DNA from: Mustela lutreola
Lineage: Eukaryota > Chordata > Mammalia > Carnivora > Mustelidae
DNA length: 64,000 nucleotides
Direction of reading: 5' to 3'
Assembly (NCBI RefSeq): GCF_030435805.1
Contig: NC_081305.1
Location: forward strand, 49,820,001-49,884,000
The notes beneath the pieces were generated by a model. That model was given only the letters and a program-made list of their open reading frames with translations, did no database searches and was not told the origin of the DNA. Within the stretch, counting starts at the first letter, position 1, and every line of letters starts with the position of its first letter. Of this stretch, positions 12,301 through 23,290 are shown piece after piece. The position numbers were made by a program, and so were the translations under genes.

Positions 12301-15300
12301 AGACAGGTCCCCCTTGGGGGCAGTCATGAGTTCTGTGTCTGCCAGGGCTCTGCTCAGCCCAGTGCCTGGTGTGTGGATGGTCCTAGAGCAGACCCCACCC
12401 AAGGGAGGACAGACCGACCACTGGATGGGTGCCGTGGGCACAGCTGGGCGTCCTCGGGGGTGAAACTGTTGCTGCCTCTGGTGCATAGTTGCCAGTGGGG
12501 TTAAAAAATATAAAAACCTTGGGCACCTGGGTGGCTCAGTGGGTTAAGCCTCTGCCTTCGGCTCAGGTCATGGTCTAAGGATCCTGGGATCGAGTCCCGC
12601 ATCGGGCTCTCTGCTCGACAGGGAGTCTGCTTCCTCTTCTCTGTGCCTGCCTGTCTGCCTACTTGTGATCTCTGTCTGTCAAATAAATAAATAAAAATCT
12701 AAAAAAAACCCTATAAAAACCTTGAAAGGCATGAAATGTTCTAGAATGGAAGGTAGGTGAATATCTTTATAGCTTTAGGGCTGAACATCTGGCCCTGTGG
12801 GAATCATGTCCCCAGAGTCGGCTGTCCCGCTCTGACCAATGGGTGGCGCTTGGCCCAGCCCGCTCTGGGCGGCTCTGCGCATTCGTGTGCCTGGAGGAGA
12901 GGCTGAGAGGACACGGTGTGGGAGCTTGGCCGTGTAGTGTGGACGCCGAGGTGACCCTCAGCTTGTTGACTCCCACTTATCCGTGGCCTTTGTGGCCAAG
13001 TGTCTCCTGAATTAGATAAACAATAGAACACAGAGCCAGAGTGTGGATCCTCACCCAGACAGACAGCGCCCCTGGAGGACAGGAGTCAGGCTGTGGAACG
13101 AGCAGCAGCCGGGTTCTTGTCCGTAGTTAGCGCAGGAATTGTGCTTCTCTGAGGCTTTCCCGGAAAGTGGAGCCCAGGGAGCTGGGTGTCGCTGGCCCCC
13201 GTGGAAGACTGCAGGTCACCCTGCCCTTGAGACCTTGAGTCCAGGGTCCCAGCTGCAGGCTGGGCGTCAAGCTGTGTGTGCCGTGGCCTTGCCCTTGGCG
13301 GAGGGGTGTTTGCAACACAGTGAACCGTGGCTGCCCGGTCTCCCCTGCTCTGTGTGCATGGCGCTGCAGGCTCGGTGGAGATGACAGGCTGGATGACAGC
13401 TATACCCCGGTCATGTCCCGTCATCTCTTTCATTGTTGTTTCTTGGACTTGGAGGCCCAGAGGCCTAGGGAAGCGTGGAACAGAGGTGGGGACAGACTGC
13501 TGAGCCATGCATGGTTGTGACTCGATTCCTGGCTGCCGTCCTGATGAATGACGGCCCCGTGAGTCCCGGACCCTTGCTCCCAGGGGACATGGGTGCCTGG
13601 ATGGTCGCCTTGTCTGGGTAGATGCTGCCTCTTTCTCCAGACCGAGAGAAGCAGGCAGAGAGATGAGCTCCGTGGCCTGTCTGGGGCCACTCTGCCAGCT
13701 GCGTGGGTCTGAGGCTTGCGGCCCTCAGGGCACCCCTGTGCGGGCAGAGACAGGCAGGTGGTGCGTCTCTCTTGGAGCTCAGCCGCCAGCTTGCCGGTTG
13801 GGCAGCCGGACAGATGCCTGGAATGGGTCACAGGTACTGATGGGAGGCCACGGATAAGCTGTAGCCCGTCAGCCGGTTTGCAGCTGCAGGCCAGTGTGTA
13901 GCCGGTGTGCTGAGCCGACGCGGCAGGAGCTGCCGCGCCCTCCTCACTGCCCCCATGCCTCTCTCCTAGCGCGCCTTTCGACAAGACCGCCAACATCACC
14001 TTCTCCCTCAATGCCGACGACGAGAATGTGAGTGCTACCCATCCCTGGTGGTGAGGCGTCCGGGGTGGAGGGGGGACACGCCGTAGACTATGCCGCCCTG
14101 CACCCCGCAGCCCAATGCCAGCCTGCTGGAGATCTGCTACAAGGATCGCATCCAGCAGTTTGACGATGAGGAGGACGAGGAGGAGGACGAGGAGGAGGGC
14201 CAGGGCTCCGGGGAGTCTGACGAGGAGGACGGCGCCTGGCAGGGCAGTCAGCCGGCCAGGGGAGCCCGCCGGGGCCAGGCCCCGGGCATGCGGTGAGTCT
14301 GAGACCTGCTCAGCCCCAGCCCCAGTGTGGGAGGGAAGCGGGAAGGAGGGTGTGTTGCGCTCAGCTGAGGATCTAACCGCTTGTGTGCGGTTAGAAGTCA
14401 GTGGGAAGTCAGTGGGTATTTGATGTGTGGCCAGCCTCAGTGTGCGGCCGTCCACCCCCCCGCCTCCCTGGTCAGCTCGCACTCAGGGCTTCCCATCCGC
14501 TCTCTGTCCCTTCCTTGCAGTAATGGGAGAGCCGGGTAGAGTGTGGGTGAGCTGCCGCCTGCTCGTCATACGCCTGCGGCGCTGGCTGGCCCCATGGCCA
14601 CCGACTCAGTGGGCTCTGCCCCCTCGGCACAGACCTGTGTCTGCATCCGATCCCCCCATTGTGGCTCTGCCCCTGAGGCTGGCACAGGCCTTCCCTGTCC
14701 CCCTTGTGAGTCCACCGCCCTGGCAGCTGGGCTCATGTGTTGCTCCCACCTGCTGGGTGGCCAGGCTGGTGAGCCCAAGGTCACGGTTCACCCCTCATTC
14801 TCTTTCAAGCACTCGCTTGCTCTTGGTTTTCACTTCTTTTTTTTAAAGATTTTGTCAGAAAGAGAGAGTACAAGCAGAGGGAGTGGCAGGCAGGAGAGGG
14901 AGAAACAGGCTTTCTGCTCAGCAGGGAGCCCGATATGGGGCTCGATCCCAAAACCCTGGGATCGTGACCTGAGCTGAAGGCAGCTGCTCAACGGACTAAG
15001 CCCCCCAGGTGCCCCATGCTTTTCACTTCTTGATCCTGTCTTGAGCTAAGGTTTTGTGTGTGCTCTGAGGTGGGGTCCAGTCTCCTCCTGCATGTGCGAT
15101 TGCCGACATCCCAGCATCTGTTGTCGGAGACTCCCCACTGAGTGCACCTGGCTGCACGTGTGTGGTTTGTCTTCTGGCCCCTCCAAGCCTGCTGGTCTTT
15201 ATGCCAGGACCTCCCTGTCTCCATATCTGTCGTGGTAAGGTTTGAAGTCAGGAAGTGAGTTCTCCGACATGGTTGTCTGCTCAGGGTCCCTGGGGATCCT

Positions 15301-17764
15301 GTGGGACAGTTAGCGCCAGCCTGTTGACTTCAGCAGGGAAGCTGGTCCGGACTGGGAGGACTTGCCCTGAACCTCTAGGTCAGCCCAGAGACCTGGGAAC
15401 CGTATCCCATCTTCCAGTCCCTGAGCATGGAACGTCTTTCCGTTTACTTAGGTCTCTCTTAGAGAATAAGCTTTGTACTTCCTTTGTTCAAGTTTTTCCT
15501 GCATCTTTTACATAAGTGGAATTTTGAGATTGTCGCAAGCATAGAGAAATACAGTGGATGTTGGTACATGGACGTCGAGCCCTGCGGAGCTCACTCACTG
15601 TGACAGTTAAGCGATTCCCTGGGGTCTCCTGGCTGCAGTCAGGCCACCTGCTAACAGAGTCTGCCTCCTCTTCCAGTGCAGACGTTTTTCACGTCATGGT
15701 TTTGCTTCCTTGCACAGCAGTGTGGTCCTGAGCAGGGTGGCGAGTAGACCCATCTTGCTCCTGACCTTGGGGGGTGGCTGGTCTTCCCGCACGGATGGGG
15801 TGGGGGGTCGTGGGTTTGGGAGATGCCCCCTTCTCTCCCGTTTGCTGAGTGTCTTTCTCGTCAGCTATGTTCAGCGATGTGCACGGGGGTCCCTTTCCCT
15901 GCAGTGACCAGAAAGACCGCACATGTGGTGTGCTCAGCCCTTCCGCAGTTGGTGGCCACGTGGGCCAGGTGGACTTTCCCTGGCTCGGGCCCTGTGTCAA
16001 TCCACGTTTACACTGTAGTGGTGGAGCCTGCGTGTGTGGGATGCTGCTCTCGGTGCCCCCACTCTTGTTGTAGGCAGAGGGAGAGTGTCTTGTTGGCCCT
16101 CAGCCCTCAGGAGGAGCGCCCAGGATGAGGCGGACTCTGGTGGAGGGCTGCCACCCGCCTCCCCATGCCCTGTGCCCAGTGAGGCCCTGACCGGTCTGTC
16201 CTGTGGCTTCCCCGCTGTCCCCGCTCCTCCATCCCTTGTGTCAGCGCAGCTGCTGATGGGTGGTTTCCGGGCAGGAGCGGAGGCAGCACAGACAGCGAGG
16301 AGGACGACGAGGACGACGAGGAGGACGAGGAGGATGGCGATGGCCGTGTGGCTGGTGGGGGGGCCAGACCCCCTTCTTATCCTGGCCCCGGCCCCCAGCC
16401 TCTGGGTGGGTGAATGCACAGGGTGGGGGGTGGGTGACGGGGTGCACACGGGCCGTCTGCCTCCTGTGCTCACCCTCTTCCCTCACCCCTGCCCAGGCTC
16501 CAGCCGGACAGCCGCCTTTGACCCAGTGCCTATAGACGCCCTGACTGGCCCCCGAGACTCTGGGGAGAAGGAGCCGTGCTCTGGGCTCCTCACCCCACGG
16601 GGGTCCCTTGGCGTATCACAGGACCTCCCCGCCCTGAGCCTGGCCAGCCCTGTGGCCCACTCTGCCCCACAGCTCAGGTAAGGGCCTGGCGGGCGCCCAG
16701 GTCCTGGGTCCCTCGGGCTAGAGCGCTGACCCCAGCTGGCCCTCGGGCTGCTTCTCTTGTACCCCAGGTCTCAGGACCCCGCGTCCCCTTCAGCACCTCA
16801 GGAAGCCCCAGATGGCAGTGACGTAGCGGAACCCTCGGGTGAGCTGGCCAGCCCAACCTGCTCTCCCCGTTGTCCCCTGGCCTTGTGCACCTGCTATGGG
16901 CTGGAGCAAGGCGCCTGGCCAGCACCACACTCTCTGAGCCTTGCGTCTCCTGGCTTCTCTCCGCACAGCCTCCTGCCAGGCCTTGGTTAGCGTCGGGGAC
17001 CTCCAGGCCACACTCAGAGGGACACGCTCCACCCCCAGCTCCTTGGACAGGTGACCGGCTGGGACCCCTGGTGGGACCCCCCCCAGGTCTGCACCACTGC
17101 CTGGGGCCTCATAGCAGCTGAGGGTCGGATGCTGTGCCCATGCCCACGTGTGGGTGCCCTAGAGGCCCTGGAGCCTGGGGCAGCCTGCTTCGCTCCAGGG
17201 GCAGAAAGGCTTCCAGAAGGGGGCAGGCAGCATGTGGAGCCTGCGCCCCAGCCTTGAGCTCCTCCTACTTGGGGTGGCTCCTTGGATCTTTGATAAGGGG
17301 GGACTACCCTGGCCATGGGCCTCTTCCTGCAGGCACAGGGGACGTAGGGGTCAGGAGGGGGTTGGTGACAATGACCCTGCTGATGCCTGCATCCTCCACA
17401 CAGTGCAACCGGAGACCCTGCTACCTCGGTCCCAGCCCCTGGGGCCTGCCAGCACCCCCAGACCACAGAGGGGGAGAGGAGCCCAGAGCCCTCGGGGCCC
17501 CCCCAAAGCCAGAGGTGAGCACAGGGCGGCCTCCCAGGGCAGCTGGTGTCCTGGCGGGGAGACCCTGAACTTTCTATGTTTCTCTTGCCCTGCAGTGCCC
17601 AGGCCCCTGAGCTGCCTCCGATGCCCAATGGCTCTGCCCCAGGAGGGCCAGCATCCCTGGGCTCCCAGTGAGTGGCGAGGGCTGCGTGGGTAGTGGGGGT
17701 GCTGGGGGGGCAGGTTGGGGGCAGCGGGTTCCTCACGCAGCTCTCCCTCTTGGTTCCCAGGTAA
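6354..17764 (+). CDS. PPP6R1: Protein phosphatase 6 regulatory subunit 1 (SAPS1)
   Basis: Regulatory subunit of the PP6 phosphatase holoenzyme; the SAPS repeat region binds the PP6 catalytic subunit in the cytoplasm. Coding exons: 6354-6580, 6828-7014, 7108-7245, 7328-7393, 8716-8828, 8952-9065, 9386-9548, 9639-9791, 10255-10389, 10829-10893, 10987-11102, 11202-11287, 11393-11482, 11556-11653, 13970-14027, 14111-14292, 16275-16405, 16497-16677, 16768-16838, 16969-17050, 17404-17514, 17596-17667 and 17761-17764. All junctions are GT-AG and in phase, giving 880 aa (human about 881). The start [20 protein letters not shown] and the end [13 protein letters not shown] match the human protein as recalled. 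The N-terminal part is the helical SAPS region. Residues from about 620 on carry acidic Asp/Glu runs (exons 14111 and 16275), followed by a Pro/Ser-rich low-complexity tail. The exon at 6348 has 6 nt of 5'UTR before the ATG, so exon 1 is noncoding and was not located. Confidence 0.97.
7394..8715 (+). other. PPP6R1 intron between coding exons 4 and 5
   Basis: This 1.3-kb intron has no exon that fits the PPP6R1 reading frame. An old antisense L1-like stretch lies at about 8085-8250. The rest is unique, moderately GC-rich sequence with nothing else recognised. Confidence 0.7.
9795..10235 (+). repeat. Minisatellite in PPP6R1 intron
   Basis: About eleven imperfect copies of a G-rich unit of 36-40 bp built on 'ggcaggggtgcggagggcag' and 'ggagggggccctgag' fill nearly all of the intron between the exons ending at 9791 and starting at 10255. 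Long open frames on both strands here are an effect of the repeat and are not genes. Confidence 0.85.
11654..13969 (+). other. PPP6R1 intron between coding exons 14 and 15
   Basis: This 2.3-kb intron holds one full CAN-SINE (12521-12711). Otherwise I see unique sequence, with no additional exon matching the family. Confidence 0.7.
12521..12711 (+). mobile_element. Full-length carnivore tRNA-Lys SINE
   Basis: It starts 'gggcacctgggtggctcag', carries the tRNA-like A and B box region, then the CT-rich arm and 'tctgtcaaataaataaataa' tail. It is flanked by a clear target-site duplication 'tataaaaacctt' (12508-12519 and 12712-12723). The tail 'gcctacttgtgatctctgtc' is the arctoid-type variant, which argues against a dog. 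Confidence 0.95.
14293..16274 (+). other. PPP6R1 intron between coding exons 16 and 17
   Basis: A 2.0-kb intron with one minus-strand CAN-SINE (14839-15016) and a short L1-like patch near 15470-15560. No exon was recognised. Confidence 0.65.
14839..15016 (-). mobile_element. Carnivore tRNA-Lys SINE
   Basis: 'ttttttttaaagattttgtc' at the start and 'aagccccccaggtgcccca' at the end. The flanks 'tttcacttctt' (14828-14838 and 15020-15030) are the target-site duplication. Confidence 0.9.
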
Positions 17765-18650
17765 CTGCCTGGTCCCGGTGGTGGCGGCTAACTCCTCCGT
17801 CCTCCACTTGGACCCTCCGGAGTTGGGGCAGGGCGGGTCCCATGATGGCCCTGTTGCCCCATCACCGCTCCCCACCCTGTCCGCCCCCACATGCTCTCCT
17901 CTGGACTCCCAGGAGCCTGGCGCCAGGGAGACAGGCCCTCGTCCACCCCCATTTGCACTGAGAAAAGAAATTATGGAGTTATGTCTCCGAGAATAAAGAA
18001 ACAGAGTTGAGAAGAAAGAAAGGAGAGAGAGAGAGAGAGAGACCTATATTATATATTATATATGGAGAGAGCGAGCGGGTGGGTGGAGAGCCAGGAGGCG
18101 GCCCGGACGGGCGGGGCAGCAAGTGGGACCTGCATCCCCTCTCAGTGGGGGCTGTGTTGGGGGCCGTCGTCCACCCTCCCCTCCCACCACGCCCAAAGCC
18201 CCAAAGCCTCCGGTGCAGTGCCCACACCCGCACTCGGCTCAGGCCCGCCTCCAGGGAGGGCCCGAGTGGGGGCCGTGCCTTTGCCCAAACCCTTGCCCTG
18301 GACCCTGCACTTTGACCCAGGCTGGGAGCTAAAGGACCCTCTGCCTCGCCCTGCTGGTTCTGTGGGAGCTGGTGGTCCCCGTCCAAGGGGGTCTTTCAGT
18401 GACATTCCCGTGGGGCCCCACTGCACTCACTGAGACTGCCCCCTCTGCACCTCCCACAGACCCTGGGGCGGGTAGGTTGGCAGGGGTCTGGCTGGGGTCC
18501 CCTTCCCATGCCCAAGGGTCTGGGGTCCAGCCCAGCTGCCAAGTGACCTTGTCCCAGCTCCCTCTTCCCAGGCTGGCGTGAGTGTGCGTGTGTTCGTGCC
18601 GAGCTTCTATTTCGTATTGCAAATATAAATAAAGACCGTTTAAGATTCCT
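17668..18650 (+). other. PPP6R1 last intron and 3'UTR
   Basis: A short final intron (17668-17760) is followed by the last exon, whose first four bases complete the Gln codon and give the stop TAA. The 3'UTR then runs about 880 bp. It includes a GA-rich/TATA-rich simple stretch (18018-18064) and a possible early polyadenylation signal at 17992-17997 before the main signal at 18628. Confidence 0.75.
18628..18633 (+). terminator. PPP6R1 polyadenylation signal
   Basis: AATAAA within 'caaatataaataaagaccg', followed by a short T/G-rich stretch. It is the last canonical signal before the intergenic minisatellite and TMEM86B. Confidence 0.75.
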
Positions 18651-18661
18651 GCTCAGACTAT

Positions 18662-18895
18662 GAGTTCTGGGGCCGGGGCCCTGGGCTGTCCCTGTGCCCT
18701 GCCTTGGGCCTTGAGTTCTGGGACCTGGGGCTGGGAGGCCTGGGCTGTCCCTGCACCCTGGCCTTGGGCCTTGAGTTCTGGGACCTGGGGCTGAGGCCCT
18801 GGACTGTCCCTATCCCCTGCCGCGGGCCTTGAGTTTTGGGACCTGAGGCCGGGGGGCCCGAGCTGTCCCTGTGCTCTGGCCTTGGGACCCCAGGC
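18662..18895 (+). repeat. Four-copy tandem repeat downstream of PPP6R1
   Basis: Four copies of a 51-60 bp unit starting 'gagttctggg' (18662, 18713, 18773, 18831) and containing 'gggctgtccctg' and 'ccttgggcctt'. It lies immediately after the PPP6R1 poly(A) site. Confidence 0.85.
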
Positions 18896-19937
18896 CTTTC
18901 CTCAGTCCCAGGGTGTAGTCCTCAGAGTGCAGTTGGGCTCCTGAACTTCCATGTTCTGCTGAGGGTAGGGTCACTTGTGCTTAGACCAGGAAAGAATGTC
19001 CTGGGAGGAGGAACAGAGCCCTGCCCAGTCTTGTCTGGGGCCTTGTCCCCATAAGCTGTTTCCTGGGGTCCCCTTCGTGCTCCTGGCCCTGTGTGTCCTG
19101 GGTCCATATACCCTCCAGGAGGTGGCAGGCCATTCTCCAGCCTTGGGGAGGGTGACATGGCTGGGTGACCTTGTGGAAGTGATGTCTCCTGAGCCTTTTC
19201 TCCTGCGGTGGAGCCGTGGGCGCCTGGGGGTGGCCAGCCCCCCAACATAGGTGGGCACGTGGTAAGCTGTTCCTGCCAAAACCAGAGTTACAGGCGAGCC
19301 GAATGCACTCGTAGGATGTGCTTGTGAAGCTGCAGCCAGCGTGCCGTGAGGACCTCGTTGGACTCCGCACTAGCACATGTTCCCTTGGGGGGATCCGTGG
19401 CGGGGGGGCGGTGTGGGTCAGTGGAGGCCACATTGTGGGGGGGATTGATGGGCCAGAGCCCAGGAGGCTCCCCTGGGTGGCCTGCTGGGGGGACGGTGGG
19501 TGGGCGTCCTTCCCCACACCCTGGCCAGGGCTGACCTAACCTTGGGGCTGATGGCGGTCAGCACCAACCCTCCACCCCCTGCCCCAGAGTTCCAGGTGCA
19601 GGGGAACGTGTAGGAATCCCACACCGGGTCCCTCTCAGTTGGTGGGGCATGGGACAATGGGAGGAGAGTATATGGCCTCATACCTCCTGGGCAGCTGAGG
19701 GGAATCCGGGTCTGGGGGGGCAGGGTGCTGGGGGGGAGGAGGGACCCTGGGTGCCAAGTGGGCACCTTATCAGTGGTGCCAGGCGGGGCCATCCCCAGGG
19801 TGGGGGCAGCATCTCCCTGGGCCCTGTTATCAGCCCCAGAGTCCACAGGACGCTCCTCGGGTTAACGTGTAACCACATGCTGTCCCCTCCACCCCCAGAG
19901 CCACCCGCGCTCACACAGGTGCCATTCTGGGGGGTCA
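18896..19937 (+). promoter_or_regulatory. PPP6R1-TMEM86B intergenic and TMEM86B promoter region
   Basis: No coding sequence was recognised. In the last 180 bp before the TMEM86B ATG there are two GATA-type sites (CTTATCAG at 19766-19773, GTTATCAG at 19826-19833) and an HNF1-like near-palindrome, GTTAACGTGTAAC, at 19861-19873. No TATA box stands out. Confidence 0.45.
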
Positions 19938-21324
19938 ATGGCCAACATGGGCGCTCAGGAGGAGGGTCTGCCTGGAAAGCCTTGCTTCTTAGCCCAAGTG
20001 AGAGACGCCAGGTGTGGGAGAGGTTTGGGCCTGGGTGCTGGGGAATCCGAGCAGCCTGTGGGAATTGGGGGTCCTGCTCTCAGGTTGCTGGGCTCCCTGT
20101 GGGTCGTGACTCGGGTTCCTGGGTGGGAGTACAGTGACCCCGACCTGAGTCCTGGCTGCGGGGCGCCTGCCCCCTGGGAACTCGCTGACCCCCTTGTCTC
20201 CCAAAGCAGCCGCGCCTGTGCCTGCGGTTGAGCCCCTTCTTTGTCACCTGTGCTGCCTACTTCCTCCTCTGGATCCCTCAAGACCAGCCGTCTTGGGTCG
20301 GCGCCCTCGTCAAGTGCCTGCCGGTGCTTTGCCTGGCCGGGTCCCTGCAAGCTGCGTGCCAAGGCACCGGCCACCGCGTGCTCCTGCAGGGGGCCCTTCT
20401 GTGCTCGGCCGTGGGTGATGCCTGCCTCATCTGGCCCGACGCCTTCCTCTCTGGTGAGCAGGGTGGCCCCAGGCTCTCGCAGAACCCTCCTTCCCCTCGG
20501 GGGGTTGGGTCTTAGAAGGTGTGAGTGGCCTGGAGGGACAGAGCGGGGCTTTGGGTGCTGTGGTCTGGAGTAGCTGGTTGAGGATGGTCACACCAAGGAG
20601 TTCCCGTCTTAAAGAGGGCACAGGAGCCCAGGCAGGGGACCAGCAAGTGCAAGGGCCCTGGGGTGGGCAGGATGGGTAGGTGGATGGAGCCAAGTGGGGA
20701 GCAGAGCGAAATGGGGAGCTGGCGGGCAGTGGCAAGCAGAGTAAGGATGGGATGCAAGTGTGCATCTTAAGGTCACTTTGGGCCCGAGGGCAGGGTGAGG
20801 GGAACCCCCACAGGGAGTCCGATGTGGTGGGTGGGGGGGGTAGGGGGCTGGCCGGTGTGGATGCTGCTGCTGGGCAGTCCGTCCCCTCGGGCTCTGCACC
20901 GGAGGTGACCACCAGGGAGTGACCGGTCCTGTGTCCTCTAGGCGTGGCTGCCTTCACTGTGGCCCACCTGCTCTACCTCTGGGCCTTTGGCCTCACTCCG
21001 CTGCGGCCTGGCCTCCTGCTGTCCATCGCTCTGGTCTCCATGCCATACTACGGCCTCCTGCTGCTCCACCTCCCAGCCAGCATGGTCCCAGCGCTGGCGG
21101 TCTACTCCCTGGTCCTGGGCTCCATGCTGTGGCGCGGCCTGGCCAGCGGCGGGAGTGTCCGCGGGGGGGCCCTGCTTTTCACGCTCTCAGATATGGTGCT
21201 GGCGTGGGACACCTTCGTCCAGCCGCTGCCACATGCCCGCCTTGTGGTCATGATCACCTACTACGCTGCCCAGCTCCTCATCACCCTGTCGGCCTTCCAG
21301 AGCCCCCGGCCCAAGACCCACTGA
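19938..21324 (+). CDS. TMEM86B: Lysoplasmalogenase TMEM86B
   Basis: Multi-pass membrane enzyme of the TMEM86/YhhN family that hydrolyses the vinyl-ether bond of lysoplasmalogen in the ER membrane. Coding exons: 19938-19997, 20210-20453 and 20942-21324, with GT-AG junctions in phase, give 228 aa (human about 226). The first exon ([20 protein letters not shown]) has the same length and end as the human one, which supports this start. Diagnostic blocks are [37 protein letters not shown] and [14 protein letters not shown]; the Asp residues in GDAC and LSD are the family's likely catalytic positions. Seven to eight hydrophobic segments run through exons 2 and 3. No breaks are seen, so it is probably functional. 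It starts about 1.3 kb after the PPP6R1 poly(A) signal. Confidence 0.96.
20454..20941 (+). other. TMEM86B intron 2
   Basis: A 488-bp GC-rich intron between the two membrane-segment exons. Nothing else was recognised in it. Confidence 0.8.
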
Positions 21325-21567
21325 CCAGGGGCCCGGATGGACCGGCGGCGCCCCGTGGCCTCTGGCAAGGCCCCCACAGACCCCGGGCTCCTGGACTCCT
21401 GCCTGCAAGTGCCTGTGCGGCTCGGGACCCATGAGAACCGTCTGTGGAAAACCACATCCACCGCCGATTCCCCGTGGCCGCCTTCCCTCTGCTCTGACCG
21501 CAGCCTCCCACCTGCCTCCCCTGGGCACCTGCCCCCTTCCCTGCGGCCCTGATCTAGTTCATGCCCA

Positions 21568-21573
21568 AGTAAA
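21568..21573 (+). terminator. TMEM86B polyadenylation signal (AGTAAA)
   Basis: The variant signal AGTAAA in 'gcccaagtaaagcggata' lies about 245 bp after the stop and is the only good candidate before SINE sequence begins. Confidence 0.6.
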
Positions 21574-21694
21574 GCGGATATTGAAACAGCGACATCTCCA
21601 TTATTTGGGGGAGGGGCCTCAGGGGAGGGCTTCTCACAGAAAAGAACAGCAAAGCATTCTTTCTTATTTTTAAAATTTTAATTGTATTTTTTTA

Positions 21695-21890
21695 AGGGTT
21701 TTTTTTTTGTCTTTTTTTTTTTTTTGTCAGAGTGAGTGAGCACAGGCAGACAGAGTGGCAGGCAGAGGCAGAGGGAGAAGCAGGCTTCCTGCTGAGCAAG
21801 GAGTCCGATGTGGTACTCCATCCCAGCACGCTGGGATCATGACCTGAGCCAAAGGCAGCCGCTTAACCAACTGAGCCACCCAGGTGTCCC
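21695..21890 (-). mobile_element. Carnivore tRNA-Lys SINE (first of three in a row)
   Basis: T-rich start through 'ggcagaggcagagggagaag' to 'gccacccaggtgtccc'. The flank 'aattttaattgtattttttt' is repeated on both sides (about 21674 and 21891) as the target-site duplication. Confidence 0.88.
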
Positions 21891-21903
21891 AATTTTAATT
21901 GTA

Positions 21904-22071
21904 TTTTTTTTTTTTAATATTTATTTGAGAGAGAGAGAGAGGGAGACAGCAAGAGAGAGCAGGGGCAGAGGGAGCAGCAGACAGAGGGAGAAGCAGGTTC
22001 CACCCCAGGACCCCAGGACCATGACCTGGGCTGAAGTCAGATGCTTAATGACTGAGCCACCCAGGTGCCCC
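21904..22071 (-). mobile_element. Carnivore tRNA-Lys SINE (second of three)
   Basis: 'tttttttttttaatatttatt' followed by a GA-rich middle and 'gagccacccaggtgcccc'. It lies directly behind the previous SINE in the same orientation. Confidence 0.88.
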
Positions 22072-22073
22072 TA

Positions 22074-22266
22074 TTTTTTTAAATACATGTATGTATGTAT
22101 GTATGTATGTAGAGAGTGAGCAGTGGGGAGGGGCAGAGGGAGAGAAGCTCAAGCAGACCCCCTGCTGAGCACAGAGCCTGATATGGGGCTCATTCTCACA
22201 ACCCTGAGATCACGACTTGAGCCAAAACCAAAGTCTGCTTAACTGACTGGGCCACCCAGGTGCCCC
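22074..22266 (-). mobile_element. Carnivore tRNA-Lys SINE (third of three) with (ATGT)n tail
   Basis: The A-tail has mutated into about seven copies of ATGT (22087-22111). The body runs to 'gggccacccaggtgcccc'. Three head-to-tail SINEs of one orientation suggest repeated insertion into T-rich tails. Confidence 0.88.
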
Positions 22267-22879
22267 TTTTGTTTTCTGAAGCCACTAAGGTCCGTTGGAA
22301 CTGTTTTCACATGTACCATTCAGGGACATGAGGTCCATCCCCAGTGTTAGGCCCTGAATCTGCCCTTTGCAACCATTCCTGTGGCAACCTTGCTGCGAGC
22401 TGTACCCGGGTCCCCCGTTCATACAGGTCAGCATTGCTGACTATGCGTGGGCCTGGGGAACATGGGTCCCCACAGTGTTCCCGGGTCAGGGTACATCCAG
22501 CTCTCGGTGACTTTTGCACACAGAGGAGCCCTGGGGAGGTGGCTCATGAGGTCTTCTCATGTGTGCACACCCAGAGATCACGGGGAGGCCTCTGCAAAGC
22601 CAGGGCACCCCAGACGGGGGTGAGTTTTAGGGTTTGGGAGGAAGATCGAGAGGGGGAGTCACCACCACCTGTGCTAAGCAAGCATGATGTTGCCCACGAG
22701 AAAAAACATGCCTGTACACATGCACATTATGCTAATGAAGCTTACCGCCCACCATTGTGCACTTTGGGACTCTTAAAGCAGAGGGGAGGCTTCTCCACCC
22801 ATGCCGTGCTCTCAGGGACTCTTAGAGCAGAGGGGAGACTTCTCCATCCCCACTGTGCTCTTAGGGATCCCCAGAGCCC

Positions 22880-23290
22880 GCTCCTGGTTTTTTTTTTTAA
22901 GTTTTAAATTCCAGTGTAGTTAACACAATGTCCTACTAGTTCCAGGTGCATTGTAGAGTGGCTTTGTCCCCCATGCTCATCACATGCTCATCAGGACACA
23001 GGCTTCCTTCATCCCCATCACCTGGCTCCACTTCCCCCATCCCCTCCCTTCTGGGCACCAGCAGTTGCTTCTCTGTAGTTAAGACTCTGTCCTGTGGTTT
23101 GCTTCCCCCCAAGAGTGGAATCCTGCACGGTTTGTGTTTCTCTGACTTACTGGGTGCAGCATAATACCCTCCAGCCCCCTTCAGACCTTGCAAACTGTAA
23201 GATCTCCATCTTTCCGAAGGCCACATAATATTCCAGACGTGCCACACCTTCAACCACCCGTGGACCCGTGGGCTCTCTATACTGCTGCTG
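22880..23290 (-). mobile_element. L1 LINE 3'-end fragment
   Basis: 'gttttaaattccagtgtagt', 'taacacaatgtcctactagt' and the following 'catcacctggctccacttcc' resemble the antisense 3' region of carnivore and older L1 elements. No open frame of note. Confidence 0.6.

Noticed and set aside
12521-12711. tRNA-like A and B boxes as a tRNA gene
   Set aside because: They belong to a full-length carnivore SINE with an A-rich tail and target-site duplication; no tRNA cloverleaf is complete.
13430-14482. Minus-strand open frame of about 350 codons
   Set aside because: It is antisense to PPP6R1 exons encoding the acidic runs ([10 protein letters not shown] is the reverse of GAG/GAC codons), with no recognisable domain or splice support.
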